This document shows, one piece after another, positions 17,503-25,457 of a stretch of DNA of 62,553 nucleotides. Origin of the DNA: Clostridiaceae bacterium (GTDB lineage Bacteria; Bacillota; Clostridia; DSM-8532); assembly GCA_012840245.1 (NCBI GenBank), contig DULR01000047.1, forward strand, positions 1 through 62,553, written 5' to 3'. The notes beneath the pieces were generated by a model. That model was not told the origin of the DNA. It did no database searches and saw nothing but the letters and a program-made list of their open reading frames with translations. How positions within the stretch are numbered: the stretch's first letter is position 1; every line of letters begins with the position of its first letter. A program made the position numbers and the translations under genes.

Positions 17503-18738
17503 ATGCGGCTGAACATAAAGAATATAACGAAAAGCAAAGGCTTTTCATCATTTACATCAGCATTGCTTGCCATCGGTCTGGGGCTTATTTTTGGATTTAT
17601 CGTCATGATAGTGGCAAGCCCTGAGAACTCGCTGTCAGGTTTCCAGATGCTGCTTCTGGGTGGTTTGAGCAGGCTGGGCGATGTATTTTATTATGCCACT
17701 CCTATTATCATGACAGGTCTTGCAGTGGGCTTCGCTTTTAAAATGGGCCTGTTTAATATAGGAGCTTCGGGGCAATATACGATGGGTATGTATTTTGCCC
17801 TTTATGTAGGTTTCATGTGGAAGCCGCCTGAAGGAGTACACTGGATACTCTGCATTCTGGCAGGTCTGGCAGGTGGCATGATATGGGGGTTCATACCGGG
17901 GTTCTTCAAAGCCCTCCTCAACGTGAACGAAGTTATCACATCGATAATGTTCAATTATATAGGAATGTATCTGGTGGACATGCTCATATCAGGAAATGCC
18001 ACCATGTACGTATCAACAAAAGCCAGGACGGCATATCTCCCGGCAAGTGCTCAGATCCCTTCACTTGGCATTCAGAATACAAGCGCAAATATATCATTCA
18101 TCATTGCGATTATTATAGCAATAATCCTTTTCATCATTCTTCAGAAGACAATTTTCGGATATGAGCTCAAAGCCACAGGATATAACAAGCATGCAAGTAT
18201 ATATGCCGGAATGAACGGCAAACGGAACATCATACTTACAATGGTGATCGCAGGAGGTCTGGCCGGACTCGGCGGTGCATTCTATATCCTGGCCCCTACG
18301 ACTATCCCGGGCAGCAGCATGACATATGAGCCGATCAACGTGATCGCTGCAAATGGTTTCAACGGTATCGCGGTTGCGCTCCTGGGAAGTTCAAACCCCA
18401 TAGGGATCATTTTCTCGGGTATATTTATATCATATATCCAGCGCGGAGGTACTCTTGCAAGCCTGTTCGGATATAAACCGGAGATCATCGATATCGTCAT
18501 AGCGGTCATAATTTACTTCTCGGCATTTGCAATGCTGATGAGCCTGGCTATCGCAAGATTTTTCAAGAACCGAAAGGTAAAACATATTGATACAGAGGAT
18601 ATTGCTCCGGGATCTGGTGATCCGGTAGAAGAATCAAATGAAATCACTCCGGAATCAGATGATCCTGCAACAGAATCGCAGGTAGCTACTACCGAATCAG
18701 ATATGCCTGTTGAAGAAACAGGAAGAGAGGAGGCGTGA
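17503..18738 (+). CDS. Nucleoside ABC importer permease 1 (NupP type) with acidic tail
   Basis: A 411-residue polytopic membrane protein of the BPD_transp_2 family; the hydrophobic core covers about residues 18-355. Conserved features include GASGQYTMG near residue 90 and the GGLAGLGGAFY segment near 250. The last 45 or so residues are an unusual cytoplasmic tail made almost wholly of E, D, P, S and T, with repeated ESDxP units (PESDDPATES, TESDMPVEE). The adjacent ATPase and second permease show that it belongs to the BMP-dependent nucleoside importer. Confidence 0.93.
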   Translation: MRLNIKNITKSKGFSSFTSALLAIGLGLIFGFIVMIVASPENSLSGFQMLLLGGLSRLGDVFYYATPIIMTGLAVGFAFKMGLFNIGASGQYTMGMYFALYVGFMWKPPEGVHWILCILAGLAGGMIWGFIPGFFKALLNVNEVITSIMFNYIGMYLVDMLISGNATMYVSTKARTAYLPASAQIPSLGIQNTSANISFIIAIIIAIILFIILQKTIFGYELKATGYNKHASIYAGMNGKRNIILTMVIAGGLAGLGGAFYILAPTTIPGSSMTYEPINVIAANGFNGIAVALLGSSNPIGIIFSGIFISYIQRGGTLASLFGYKPEIIDIVIAVIIYFSAFAMLMSLAIARFFKNRKVKHIDTEDIAPGSGDPVEESNEITPESDDPATESQVATTESDMPVEETGREEA

Positions 18739-18741
18739 CAA

Positions 18742-19707
18742 ATGGATACTTTCTATTATTTGATTCAAAATACGCTTCCGGTTGCCATACCGTTGCTTTT
18801 GGTTGCTTTGGGCGGTATGTTCAGCGAACGCAGCGGTGTAATCAATATTGCTCTTGAAGGTATCATGCTTTTTGGTGCGTATTTTGGCTGTCTGTTCGTT
18901 TATTTTATCCAGGGATCAGGTATTGACGCGCAGCTGATTCTGATACTTGCAATGCTGGTCGCAGCTGTTTCAGGATTCCTGTATTCCTTGCTTTTGTCTT
19001 TTGCGGCAATAAACATGAAATCAGACCAGACCATCTCCGGGACAGCTCTGAACATGCTTATTCCGGCAGTGATACTGCTGTTTTCAAAGATGTACTTCAA
19101 CAGCGACGGCGTTACAACGAATGTATCTTTTTATCTTAACAAGATCCCGGGGTTAAGCGAGATACCTGTATTGGGCAAGCTGTTCTTCCAGAACACATAT
19201 ATAACGGTCTATATTGGGATCTTGCTGTATATAATATCGACCATCCTGCTTTACAAGACCAAGTTCGGTTTGCGTCTCAGAGCCTGCGGTGAGCATCCGC
19301 ACGCAGCTGATTCCGTCGGTATAAATGTTCACAAGATGAGATATGCGGGCGTAAGCATATCAGGAATACTGGGCGGTATCGGAGGATTCTTCTATGCCGT
19401 CGGAGTTATGGATGGAAACACAAACGGCCACACAGGAGTTGCGGGCTTCGGATTCCTTGCTCTGGCAGTAATGATATTCGGTCAGTGGCGTCCGGGCAAG
19501 ATTCTGCTGGCAGCGCTTTTCTTCGCGTTTTTAAGAACGCTGGCTTATTCTATTGCGCTCATACCGTTCCTGCACAATCTGGGGATCAACAATACCTTCT
19601 ATAAAATGCTTCCGTACATCGTTACCATGATCGTTCTTGCTTTTACATCGAAGCATTCAAGAGCGCCGAAGGCCGAAGGCATACCTTACGATCCCGGAGC
19701 AAGATAA
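18742..19707 (+). CDS. Nucleoside ABC importer permease 2 (NupQ type)
   Basis: A 321-residue membrane protein, the second BPD_transp_2 permease. It has typical features: GGMFSERSGVINIALEGIML near residue 24, GLRLRACGEHPHAADSVGIN near 175, and a GGIGGFFYAVG helix. It starts three bases after the first permease stop, preceded by GAGAGGAGG, so the four transporter genes form one operon. Confidence 0.94.
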   Translation: MDTFYYLIQNTLPVAIPLLLVALGGMFSERSGVINIALEGIMLFGAYFGCLFVYFIQGSGIDAQLILILAMLVAAVSGFLYSLLLSFAAINMKSDQTISGTALNMLIPAVILLFSKMYFNSDGVTTNVSFYLNKIPGLSEIPVLGKLFFQNTYITVYIGILLYIISTILLYKTKFGLRLRACGEHPHAADSVGINVHKMRYAGVSISGILGGIGGFFYAVGVMDGNTNGHTGVAGFGFLALAVMIFGQWRPGKILLAALFFAFLRTLAYSIALIPFLHNLGINNTFYKMLPYIVTMIVLAFTSKHSRAPKAEGIPYDPGAR

Positions 19708-19795
19708 GCGCAGGCAGGGAAATATTGGTTGAATTAAGGCTGCATAAAGTGATACAATTTTTTTAGCGTACCAATAATATTGGAGGAGGTTTACC

Positions 19796-20617
19796 ATGAG
19801 CGATTTCAAATTTTGTGATTCCTGTGGCTACAAACTTTCCGTTTCTGCGATGTTTTGTTCCAAATGCGGTCAAAAACAGCCTGAACTGATGCCTGAGCCC
19901 GTTCCTGCTCCTGAGAAAACAGAGGAACCTGTAAATGCTCAGGTCAGTGAAGAGAATATGCCCACCATAGATGAAGAACAGACAGATAAAAGCGAACCGG
20001 TAACAGAAGGATCTCCCGCTGCAGAAAGCGGACAAGCTGATAAGATCACCGAACCGGAGCAACCTCAGCCGGCAGTTCAGCCTCAACCGGTCATACAACC
20101 GCAACCGACAACACAGCCGCAGCCGGCACCACAGCCTCAACCGGCTCAGCAACCACAGCCGATGGTACAACCTCAGCCAACAGTGCAGCCAAAACCGCAA
20201 CAGGTAATGCAGCCGCAACATCAGACGCAATACTATCCTCAGGCAGTACATATCAATTCAGCCCAGCCTCAGGATGGCTCGGTCAAGAAGAAATTTCCAT
20301 GGATTTTTACCATCGTGTGGTTTATCCTGTTTGTGGCGGTAGGTGTATGGGCGTATTTCCTACTAATCTCACCCAATTATGATTATCCGAGATTCACCGA
20401 GGACGCACAGAGAATAGCGCTCTTTACTGCTTCAATCGCCGCACTTATATACACATTGAGCCTGAAGCTCACAATGAAAAAACTGAAAGCGCTTCCAACG
20501 GTTATAATGATTTTGCTTGCTTTGGCAGGCTTCTTCTTCTTCTGCCTGGTCGAATTGCAGGAAGGAGAATTCCTGCACGACGCTGTTGTCAATATAATCG
20601 AGAGTATAAGCCCTTGA
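19796..20617 (+). CDS. Zinc-ribbon membrane protein with proline/glutamine repeat linker
   Basis: A 273-residue protein in three parts: an N-terminal double-CxxC zinc ribbon (CDSCGYKL and CSKCGQKQ, residues 7-28), an acidic then Q/P-rich linker (about residues 30-155) with many QPQPxx units, and a C-terminal region with three predicted membrane helices starting at PWIFTIVWFILF. GGAGGAGG precedes the ATG. It follows the nucleoside transporter by 88 bases, so operon membership is uncertain. Zinc-ribbon membrane proteins of this sort are widespread in Firmicutes and mostly uncharacterised. No function is assigned. Confidence 0.8.
   Translation: MSDFKFCDSCGYKLSVSAMFCSKCGQKQPELMPEPVPAPEKTEEPVNAQVSEENMPTIDEEQTDKSEPVTEGSPAAESGQADKITEPEQPQPAVQPQPVIQPQPTTQPQPAPQPQPAQQPQPMVQPQPTVQPKPQQVMQPQHQTQYYPQAVHINSAQPQDGSVKKKFPWIFTIVWFILFVAVGVWAYFLLISPNYDYPRFTEDAQRIALFTASIAALIYTLSLKLTMKKLKALPTVIMILLALAGFFFFCLVELQEGEFLHDAVVNIIESISP
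20060..20225 (+). repeat. Tandem QPQPxx codon repeat inside the zinc-ribbon gene
   Basis: About nine units of 18 bases (CAGCCGCAACCGxxxxxx-like) encode the Q/P linker. Codons vary between units, so it is an old or selected repeat and not a freshly slipped one. Confidence 0.8.
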
Positions 20618-20621
20618 TCAG

Positions 20622-20744
20622 AATGTCACCCTGAGGGATATTCAGTCATTCTGATCGGGCGGATGGATATATCCTTTGCCATTCTGAGCAAGCGAGTGTT
20701 ACACCTGTGTCATTCTTAACGGAGCGCAGTGGAGTGAAGAATCG
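20622..20744 (-). repeat. Degenerate dispersed repeat cluster
   Basis: Three eroded copies: AATGTCACCCTGAG at 20632, GCCATTCTGAGCAAGCGA near 20678, and a fuller one (TGTCATTCTTAACGGAGCGC ... GTGAAGAATCG) at 20708-20744. They fill the gap before the DUF2284 gene. Confidence 0.75.
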
Positions 20745-20764
20745 TAATATCACTAATAAAATCA

Positions 20765-20788
20765 AGGGCGCGCACTGCGCGCCCGTTT
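20765..20788 (+). terminator. Strong GC-rich hairpin just before the DUF2284 RBS
   Basis: GGGCGCGC and GCGCGCCC form a perfect 8-bp stem with a three-base loop, followed by GTTTTA. It looks like an intrinsic terminator but ends only about 15 bases before the start codon of the next gene. Confidence 0.6.
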
Positions 20789-20802
20789 TAATGGAGGAAA
20801 TT

Positions 20803-21309
20803 ATGGATCTGGACAAGTACATAAAAATGGCTCTGGAGCTTGGCGCTGACCATGCTGTAGAATTTACCACCGATCAGATCGCATTCGATCCAAGGACTAT
20901 CCTTAAATGCATGTTTGGCTGTTCCGACTGGGGTTTCGGACATACATGCCCATCCAGAAAAGGTTCATTGATGCCATGGGAGTATGAAAACGTCCTGAGA
21001 AAATATAAACGCGGGATCATTATTCATTCAACCGATAAGAAAATATCCCAGGATGTATCCTTCGAAATAGAGCGGCAAGCCTTTCTGGACGGATATTATT
21101 TTGCTTTTTCCATGAGCGACTGTGCCTGCTGCGAAAAGTGTACCGGATTTTCGGGAGCAAGATGTGCAAATCCCAAAAAAGCAAGGCCTGCATTTCACAG
21201 CGTAGGCATAGACGTGTTCAAAACGGTCAGGCAGTTCGGCCTTCCCATAGATACATTGAAGGACATGTCTGAAACCACCAACTGGTACTCGGCAGTCTTC
21301 ATAGATTGA
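20803..21309 (+). CDS. DUF2284 cysteine-rich metal-binding protein
   Basis: A 168-residue protein of the DUF2284 family, predicted to bind metal or an Fe-S cluster. Cysteine motifs include CMFGCSDWGFGHTCP (near residue 36) and CACCEKC with a further C...C pair (near 108-125). Biochemical role unknown. The GGAGGAAATT sequence supports ATG 20803; an ATG 12 bases earlier overlaps that signal. A terminator-like hairpin lies directly upstream of the RBS, and another terminator follows. Confidence 0.8.
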   Translation: MDLDKYIKMALELGADHAVEFTTDQIAFDPRTILKCMFGCSDWGFGHTCPSRKGSLMPWEYENVLRKYKRGIIIHSTDKKISQDVSFEIERQAFLDGYYFAFSMSDCACCEKCTGFSGARCANPKKARPAFHSVGIDVFKTVRQFGLPIDTLKDMSETTNWYSAVFID

Positions 21310-21347
21310 TATCTTACATTTAAGTACGGCTGGTTCAGAATACTTAT

Positions 21348-21375
21348 GCGACCGGCAATGACCGGTCGTTTGTTG
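21348..21375 (+). terminator. Intrinsic terminator after the DUF2284 gene
   Basis: GCGACCGG/CCGGTCG stem with a six-base CAATGA loop, followed by TTTGTTGT. Confidence 0.75.
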
Positions 21376-21431
21376 TATGTTAACGTCATTCAATGGAATT
21401 ACAAGTAATTTGTCTTATGAGGTAAGCAGCG

Positions 21432-22632
21432 ATGGTTGTCAGAAAACTGTTAAAATGTGATGTCTGCGACAAGATCACGATGGCAAGAATTCAGGTCGGA
21501 TGGTTTAACGGGCATCCGATACGAATAAATTGCGACACCCGAAGATATACCTGATTTTTCGCCCTTCATGAGGAATATTTCTCTGTTTGGCTTTGAAAAC
21601 TATAAAATGTTTCAAGTCAGTACTCATGTCTTCTGGAATGAGATAACAGATAAATAGCAACTGGTACAGAGGATTAATGATCTGTGGGTCAACAGGAAAG
21701 AAGATTTGACGATCAAGGAACTGAACAGTTATTTTAAGAATGAAAACTGCCTGATCGGTTCCAATAATGCTTATCAGTTTGTATATAAAGTCAATAACCG
21801 GATCTTCAGTCCTGTACATGATAATACCGAATATAAGAAAAAAATGAGATATGGCCTCAGCCTTATAAAAAACACGAATGCCGAAGGCTTTGAAGAGCTG
21901 TTCAGCTTTTTTTCAGACAGCAATTTGCTTTATAATTTTGATAAGAAATTCAATTCACTGTTCAACGATTTTGTAAATGTTTTCCCTTATTTGATACCTA
22001 TTTTCGGACTTAAATTTTATGATGGCGATATAAACAGTATGCTTTGCGGGTATGGCATAACCACATTGTCCATCGAAGATATAAAATCTTTTTATATTGA
22101 TCTGTATGAAACACTGACAGAAATGTTGTCTTTGGTTATTGCACTGAATAACCTCATGCATAGAAATGATTACAGGATAATGGTCAGTAATCCGAGAAAG
22201 ATATCTGATTTCAGTAACTTTATTTCACTTTCAAAAGGTAATAAAAAGAAGTTTATTAACAGTAATGAATTCTTTGACTGCACGTTCAAGGACAGCATGG
22301 AAAGCAACATAAGAAATGCATTCGGCCATAATGATTATGAGTTCAGAGGATCAACTCAGGAAATAATATACAACACATCGGGGAATTTGAATGACAGGCG
22401 TGAGCAGTCAATGTTTCTGGCAGAGCTTTGCTACAATACTTTGAATATGTTTTTGAGCCTGCTTAATTTCTACTTTCTCGTTTACTATGTCAGGAGAACT
22501 AAATATGCTGTTACAAACAGCCTGAGCTCCCATATCAGTGAACTGGATCTGGAGGATTCTTCGGAGAAAGCAGGACGAAATGATAAATGTCCATGCGGAA
22601 GCGGAGAAAAGTATAAAAAGTGCTGTGGGTAA
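21432..22632 (+). pseudogene. Decayed SEC-C-tailed protein gene (frameshift plus amber stop)
   Basis: Three pieces appear to be one former gene. Piece 1 starts at ATG 21432, eight bases after GAGGT, and reads a zinc-ribbon-like opening (KCDVCDKITMARIQVGW ... INC) until a TGA at 21550. Piece 2 lies one frame over, without its own start (PEDIPDFSPFMRNISLFGF), and ends at TAG 21655. Piece 3 continues in the same frame as piece 2, immediately after the TAG (QLVQRINDLWVNRKEDL), and runs open to 22632. It ends in a SEC-C zinc motif, CPCGSGEKYKKCCG. The middle has HEPN-like helical character (RNAFGHNDYEF). Piece 3 could still be translated from TTG 21706 as 308 residues. Loss of function is inferred from the two lesions. 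Confidence 0.7.
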
Positions 22633-22705
22633 AAAATTGACAAGGTTTGATATAAGGGCGGTCCTTCTGCTGTATTGGCTGCAGAAACAGATTTGGTAAA
22701 TGAAA

Positions 22706-22733
22706 AGGCTCCCGGAATCTTTCCGGGAGCCTT
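22706..22733 (-). terminator. Terminator for tRNA-Leu
   Basis: AAGGCTCCCGGAA and its complement form a 13-bp stem with a three-base loop directly behind the encoded CCA. On the minus strand it is followed by TTTTCATTT. Confidence 0.85.
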
Positions 22734-22819
22734 GGTGCGAAAGGCGGGATTTGAACCCGCACGTGCTTGCGCACACTAGAACCTGAATCTAGCGAGTCTG
22801 CCAATTCCACCACTTTCGC
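22733..22819 (-). tRNA. tRNA-Leu (anticodon CAG)
   Basis: A type II tRNA of 87 bases including an encoded CCA. The acceptor arm GCGAAAG/CTTTCGC is paired. The anticodon stem CTAGA/TCTAG encloses TTCAGGT, giving anticodon CAG. A long variable arm (TGTGCGCAAGCACG) and the T arm GCGGGTTCAAATCCCGC are present. It decodes CUG. Confidence 0.96.
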
Positions 22820-22838
22820 ACGAATCAGCGCATAGACT

Positions 22839-22867
22839 AGTATACATGAAAATTGGCGGAGAGACAA
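22839..22867 (-). promoter_or_regulatory. Promoter of tRNA-Leu
   Basis: On the minus strand, TTGTCT, 17 bases, then TATACT, ending about 20 bases before the tRNA 5' end. Confidence 0.8.
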
Positions 22868-23206
22868 GACTCTTTTTAAAAAATTTCGTGGAAGTATGGG
22901 AGAGTTTACGGTGATTGAACTTAGTGTTTGATGTTTCGCCTTTATACGATGATGCGTAAAATTATTTATAATTACACCAGGGCATAAATAATGACAGAAA
23001 AAGCAAAATTATTACTTCACCTTAATATATGGAACTGATAGAATATAAATATACGATTTATATGGAGTGCTGGCAGAAGTATCAAAATAAACGTGAAAGG
23101 GACCAGGCAGGCTGTAAGACGGTCTGCAGGCCTGTTGTCTGAGCTATATGCAAGGATGGATATTTAATCCTGAAGTTCCGGGCACAGGCGGTGTTAAGGT
23201 GTGTTT
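22868..23206 (+). other. Gene-free leader before moxR
   Basis: About 340 bases without a credible ORF. The stretch 23100-23145 can fold imperfectly (AGGCAGGC ... GCAGGCCTG with TGTAAGACGGTCTGCA between). It does not match a riboswitch class that I recognise. No clear promoter was chosen. Confidence 0.4.
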
Positions 23207-24154
23207 ATGAGTGACAGCAAAAACATAATGAAAAAAATCGTAGACAATATGTCAAAGATCATTGTGGGCAAAGAAATGGCCTGCAAGCTTATGGTAATTG
23301 CCCTGGCTGCAGAAGGGCACATTCTTCTGGAAGATGTACCGGGAATAGGCAAAACTACAATGGCCTATGCAATGGCAAAGTCTGTGGGGCTTTCCTTCAA
23401 CCGTATTCAATTTACACCTGATATCCTGCCCTCAGATATCACAGGATTTACTGTTTTTAATCCAAAAATAAACGATTTTGAATACAGAAGCGGCAACATA
23501 ATGAGCAATATCATTCTGGCTGATGAAATAAACAGGACTTCACCCAAAACACAGGCAAGCATGCTGGAGGCCATGGAGGAGAAGCAGGTTACAGTAGACG
23601 GCAAGACATACAAGCTTCCGAAGCCTTTTATGGTAATCGCGACACAGAACCCTGTAGAATACATGGGTACTTATCCGCTGCCCGAAGCACAGCTGGACCG
23701 TTTTCTGATGAAGATATCGATAGGTTACCCGACAAAAGCAGAAGAAGCAAGCATCCTCTTCAGGTTCCAGAAGAGCAACCCGCTCCGGCAGCTGGAACCG
23801 GTGGCAACATCGGATGAACTGAATGAGCTTCAGACGTTTGTTAAGGATGTCAGGGTGGATGAAAGCCTCGCATCATACATAGTCGATCTGATTTCCGCGA
23901 CGAGACGGCATGAGCATGTGGCTCTGGGATGCAGTCCCAGGGCGTCCATAAGCCTGTTCAGGGCAGCTCAGGCGGCGGCTGCATATGACGGAAGAGATTA
24001 TGTCGTGCCTGAAGACATCAGAGATCTCGCGGTACCGGTACTTAGCCACAGGCTTATTCTCAAACAGGAGGCAAAAATAAAGCGGATAACCAATGAAAAT
24101 ATCATTCATGAAATAGTTAAACGCCAGATCATTCCTGTAAAAGCCAAAGTATAG
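23207..24154 (+). CDS. MoxR family AAA+ ATPase
   Basis: A 315-residue AAA+ protein of the MoxR group, which acts as a chaperone-like ATPase with von Willebrand-type or DUF58 partners. Walker A is DVPGIGKTT (near residue 44), Walker B is ILADEINR (near 104), and the sensor region reads VIATQNPVE. AAGGTG precedes the ATG at 23207; a GTG two codons upstream is an alternative. It opens a three-gene set with a DUF58 protein and a transglutaminase, the classical neighbourhood for this family. Confidence 0.94.
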   Translation: MSDSKNIMKKIVDNMSKIIVGKEMACKLMVIALAAEGHILLEDVPGIGKTTMAYAMAKSVGLSFNRIQFTPDILPSDITGFTVFNPKINDFEYRSGNIMSNIILADEINRTSPKTQASMLEAMEEKQVTVDGKTYKLPKPFMVIATQNPVEYMGTYPLPEAQLDRFLMKISIGYPTKAEEASILFRFQKSNPLRQLEPVATSDELNELQTFVKDVRVDESLASYIVDLISATRRHEHVALGCSPRASISLFRAAQAAAAYDGRDYVVPEDIRDLAVPVLSHRLILKQEAKIKRITNENIIHEIVKRQIIPVKAKV

Positions 24155-24173
24155 GATCAAGGAAAATATCCGG

Positions 24174-25457
24174 ATGAAGATAAAGAGTTTTTCCATTTCA
24201 GATAGGGAAAGAATAAACAGGAAGTCAAATATCACAAGGTACTGTCTCATAGTGCTGACATGTCTTGTATATGCCTACTTTTTCGGCGGCTTTTTCCCGT
24301 TCATGCTGTTATACCTTTCGGTTATACTCCCTGTAATATCGTTATTACATCTTGTTGTTATATATGTTCAGCTTAAGGTCAGTCAGCAGTTGAACGGAAG
24401 GATCTTTACCAAGGGATCGTGCGCAAAATACAGGCTGCACCTTGAGAACCCTTCGTTTTTATATATCCCGTATATCACAGTAAACATGTTTATAGAAGGC
24501 CAGGTAATATGCAAGAAGATGAAGAGCATGAGATTGTCATTGCCTCCTTTTTCAAATTTAAGTTTTGATTATGACATGCCATTATACTACAGGGGGCTTT
24601 ATGACATTGGGGTAAGCTCCATTGAACTTAGCGATCTGTTGGGATTATTCACTTTTACCATATATCCTATCGAAAGAAAAAGCATCCTGGTAAGGCCCAG
24701 GATCGTCGAAATACACTCACTGGGCGATCCTGTTTCTAGAATCACCGAAGGCTCCAGGACCAGGGAACATATCGAAACAGGCAACGATGAGCTTGTAAAC
24801 ATACGGGATTATGCATACGGAGACAGTTACAGGAAAATACACTGGAAGTTGTCCTCCAAGCTTAACAAATACATGGTCAGAGAAACAAGAAATGAACAGA
24901 ACAAAGATTCCATGTTCATTCTGGATCTGTATAAACATGATGTTCTTGACGAGCAGGCGCTTTTTAGGGAAGACTGCCTGATCGAGGAGATCGTTTCCAC
25001 CATAAACCATCATCTTAATCGCAATATCTCGCTGAAACTATGCTTTTACAAAAGCGGACCGCAAACGATAAGAGCCGATTCTCCACTGGATTTTCAGAAT
25101 TTATACAATGTTTTGTCCGAGGTAAAGTTCAACCAGGATTACAGCTTCATCCAAACTCTTGATTATTTCATAGAAAATGAGCAGCATGGCGATCTGTTAT
25201 TTGTTTTCACGGTAAAGCTGAACGCGGATATTGTGGAAAAGCTTCTCAAGCTGAAAAACAGAGGTTTTGATATCCAACTGTACTTCGTACAGTATGAAGG
25301 TATCGACTTTGATGATCCCAAATGGCGTGACATTTCCGATGTTCTGGCTAGAAGCGATATAGATGCATACAGGCTGGTGCCTTCGATAATGCCTTCGGAT
25401 GAAAATGCGGCTGAAGATATATTTACAGCGGAAGGAGCAGAAGCTGTTGAAGCATAA
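24174..25457 (+). CDS. DUF58 domain protein
   Basis: A 427-residue membrane-associated protein. Two N-terminal hydrophobic helices (about residues 22-60) are followed by an Ig-like region and the DUF58 core, with the typical IRDYAYGDSYRKIHWKLSS block near residue 210, and a vWA-like C-terminal half. DUF58 proteins are linked genetically to MoxR ATPases and TgpA-type transglutaminases, probably in envelope or protein-complex assembly. The start follows AAGGAAAAT. The 3' end overlaps the next gene. Confidence 0.92.
   Translation: MKIKSFSISDRERINRKSNITRYCLIVLTCLVYAYFFGGFFPFMLLYLSVILPVISLLHLVVIYVQLKVSQQLNGRIFTKGSCAKYRLHLENPSFLYIPYITVNMFIEGQVICKKMKSMRLSLPPFSNLSFDYDMPLYYRGLYDIGVSSIELSDLLGLFTFTIYPIERKSILVRPRIVEIHSLGDPVSRITEGSRTREHIETGNDELVNIRDYAYGDSYRKIHWKLSSKLNKYMVRETRNEQNKDSMFILDLYKHDVLDEQALFREDCLIEEIVSTINHHLNRNISLKLCFYKSGPQTIRADSPLDFQNLYNVLSEVKFNQDYSFIQTLDYFIENEQHGDLLFVFTVKLNADIVEKLLKLKNRGFDIQLYFVQYEGIDFDDPKWRDISDVLARSDIDAYRLVPSIMPSDENAAEDIFTAEGAEAVEA

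Noticed and set aside
19763..20251. 162-codon minus-strand frame rich in Leu-Arg repeats
   Set aside because: It is the antisense image of the QPQP repeat; the plus-strand zinc ribbon and membrane helices are clearly the coding side.
20707..20802. N-terminal extension of the DUF2284 protein
   Set aside because: The extension is translated from a dispersed repeat and a terminator-like hairpin; a good ribosome site supports ATG 20803.
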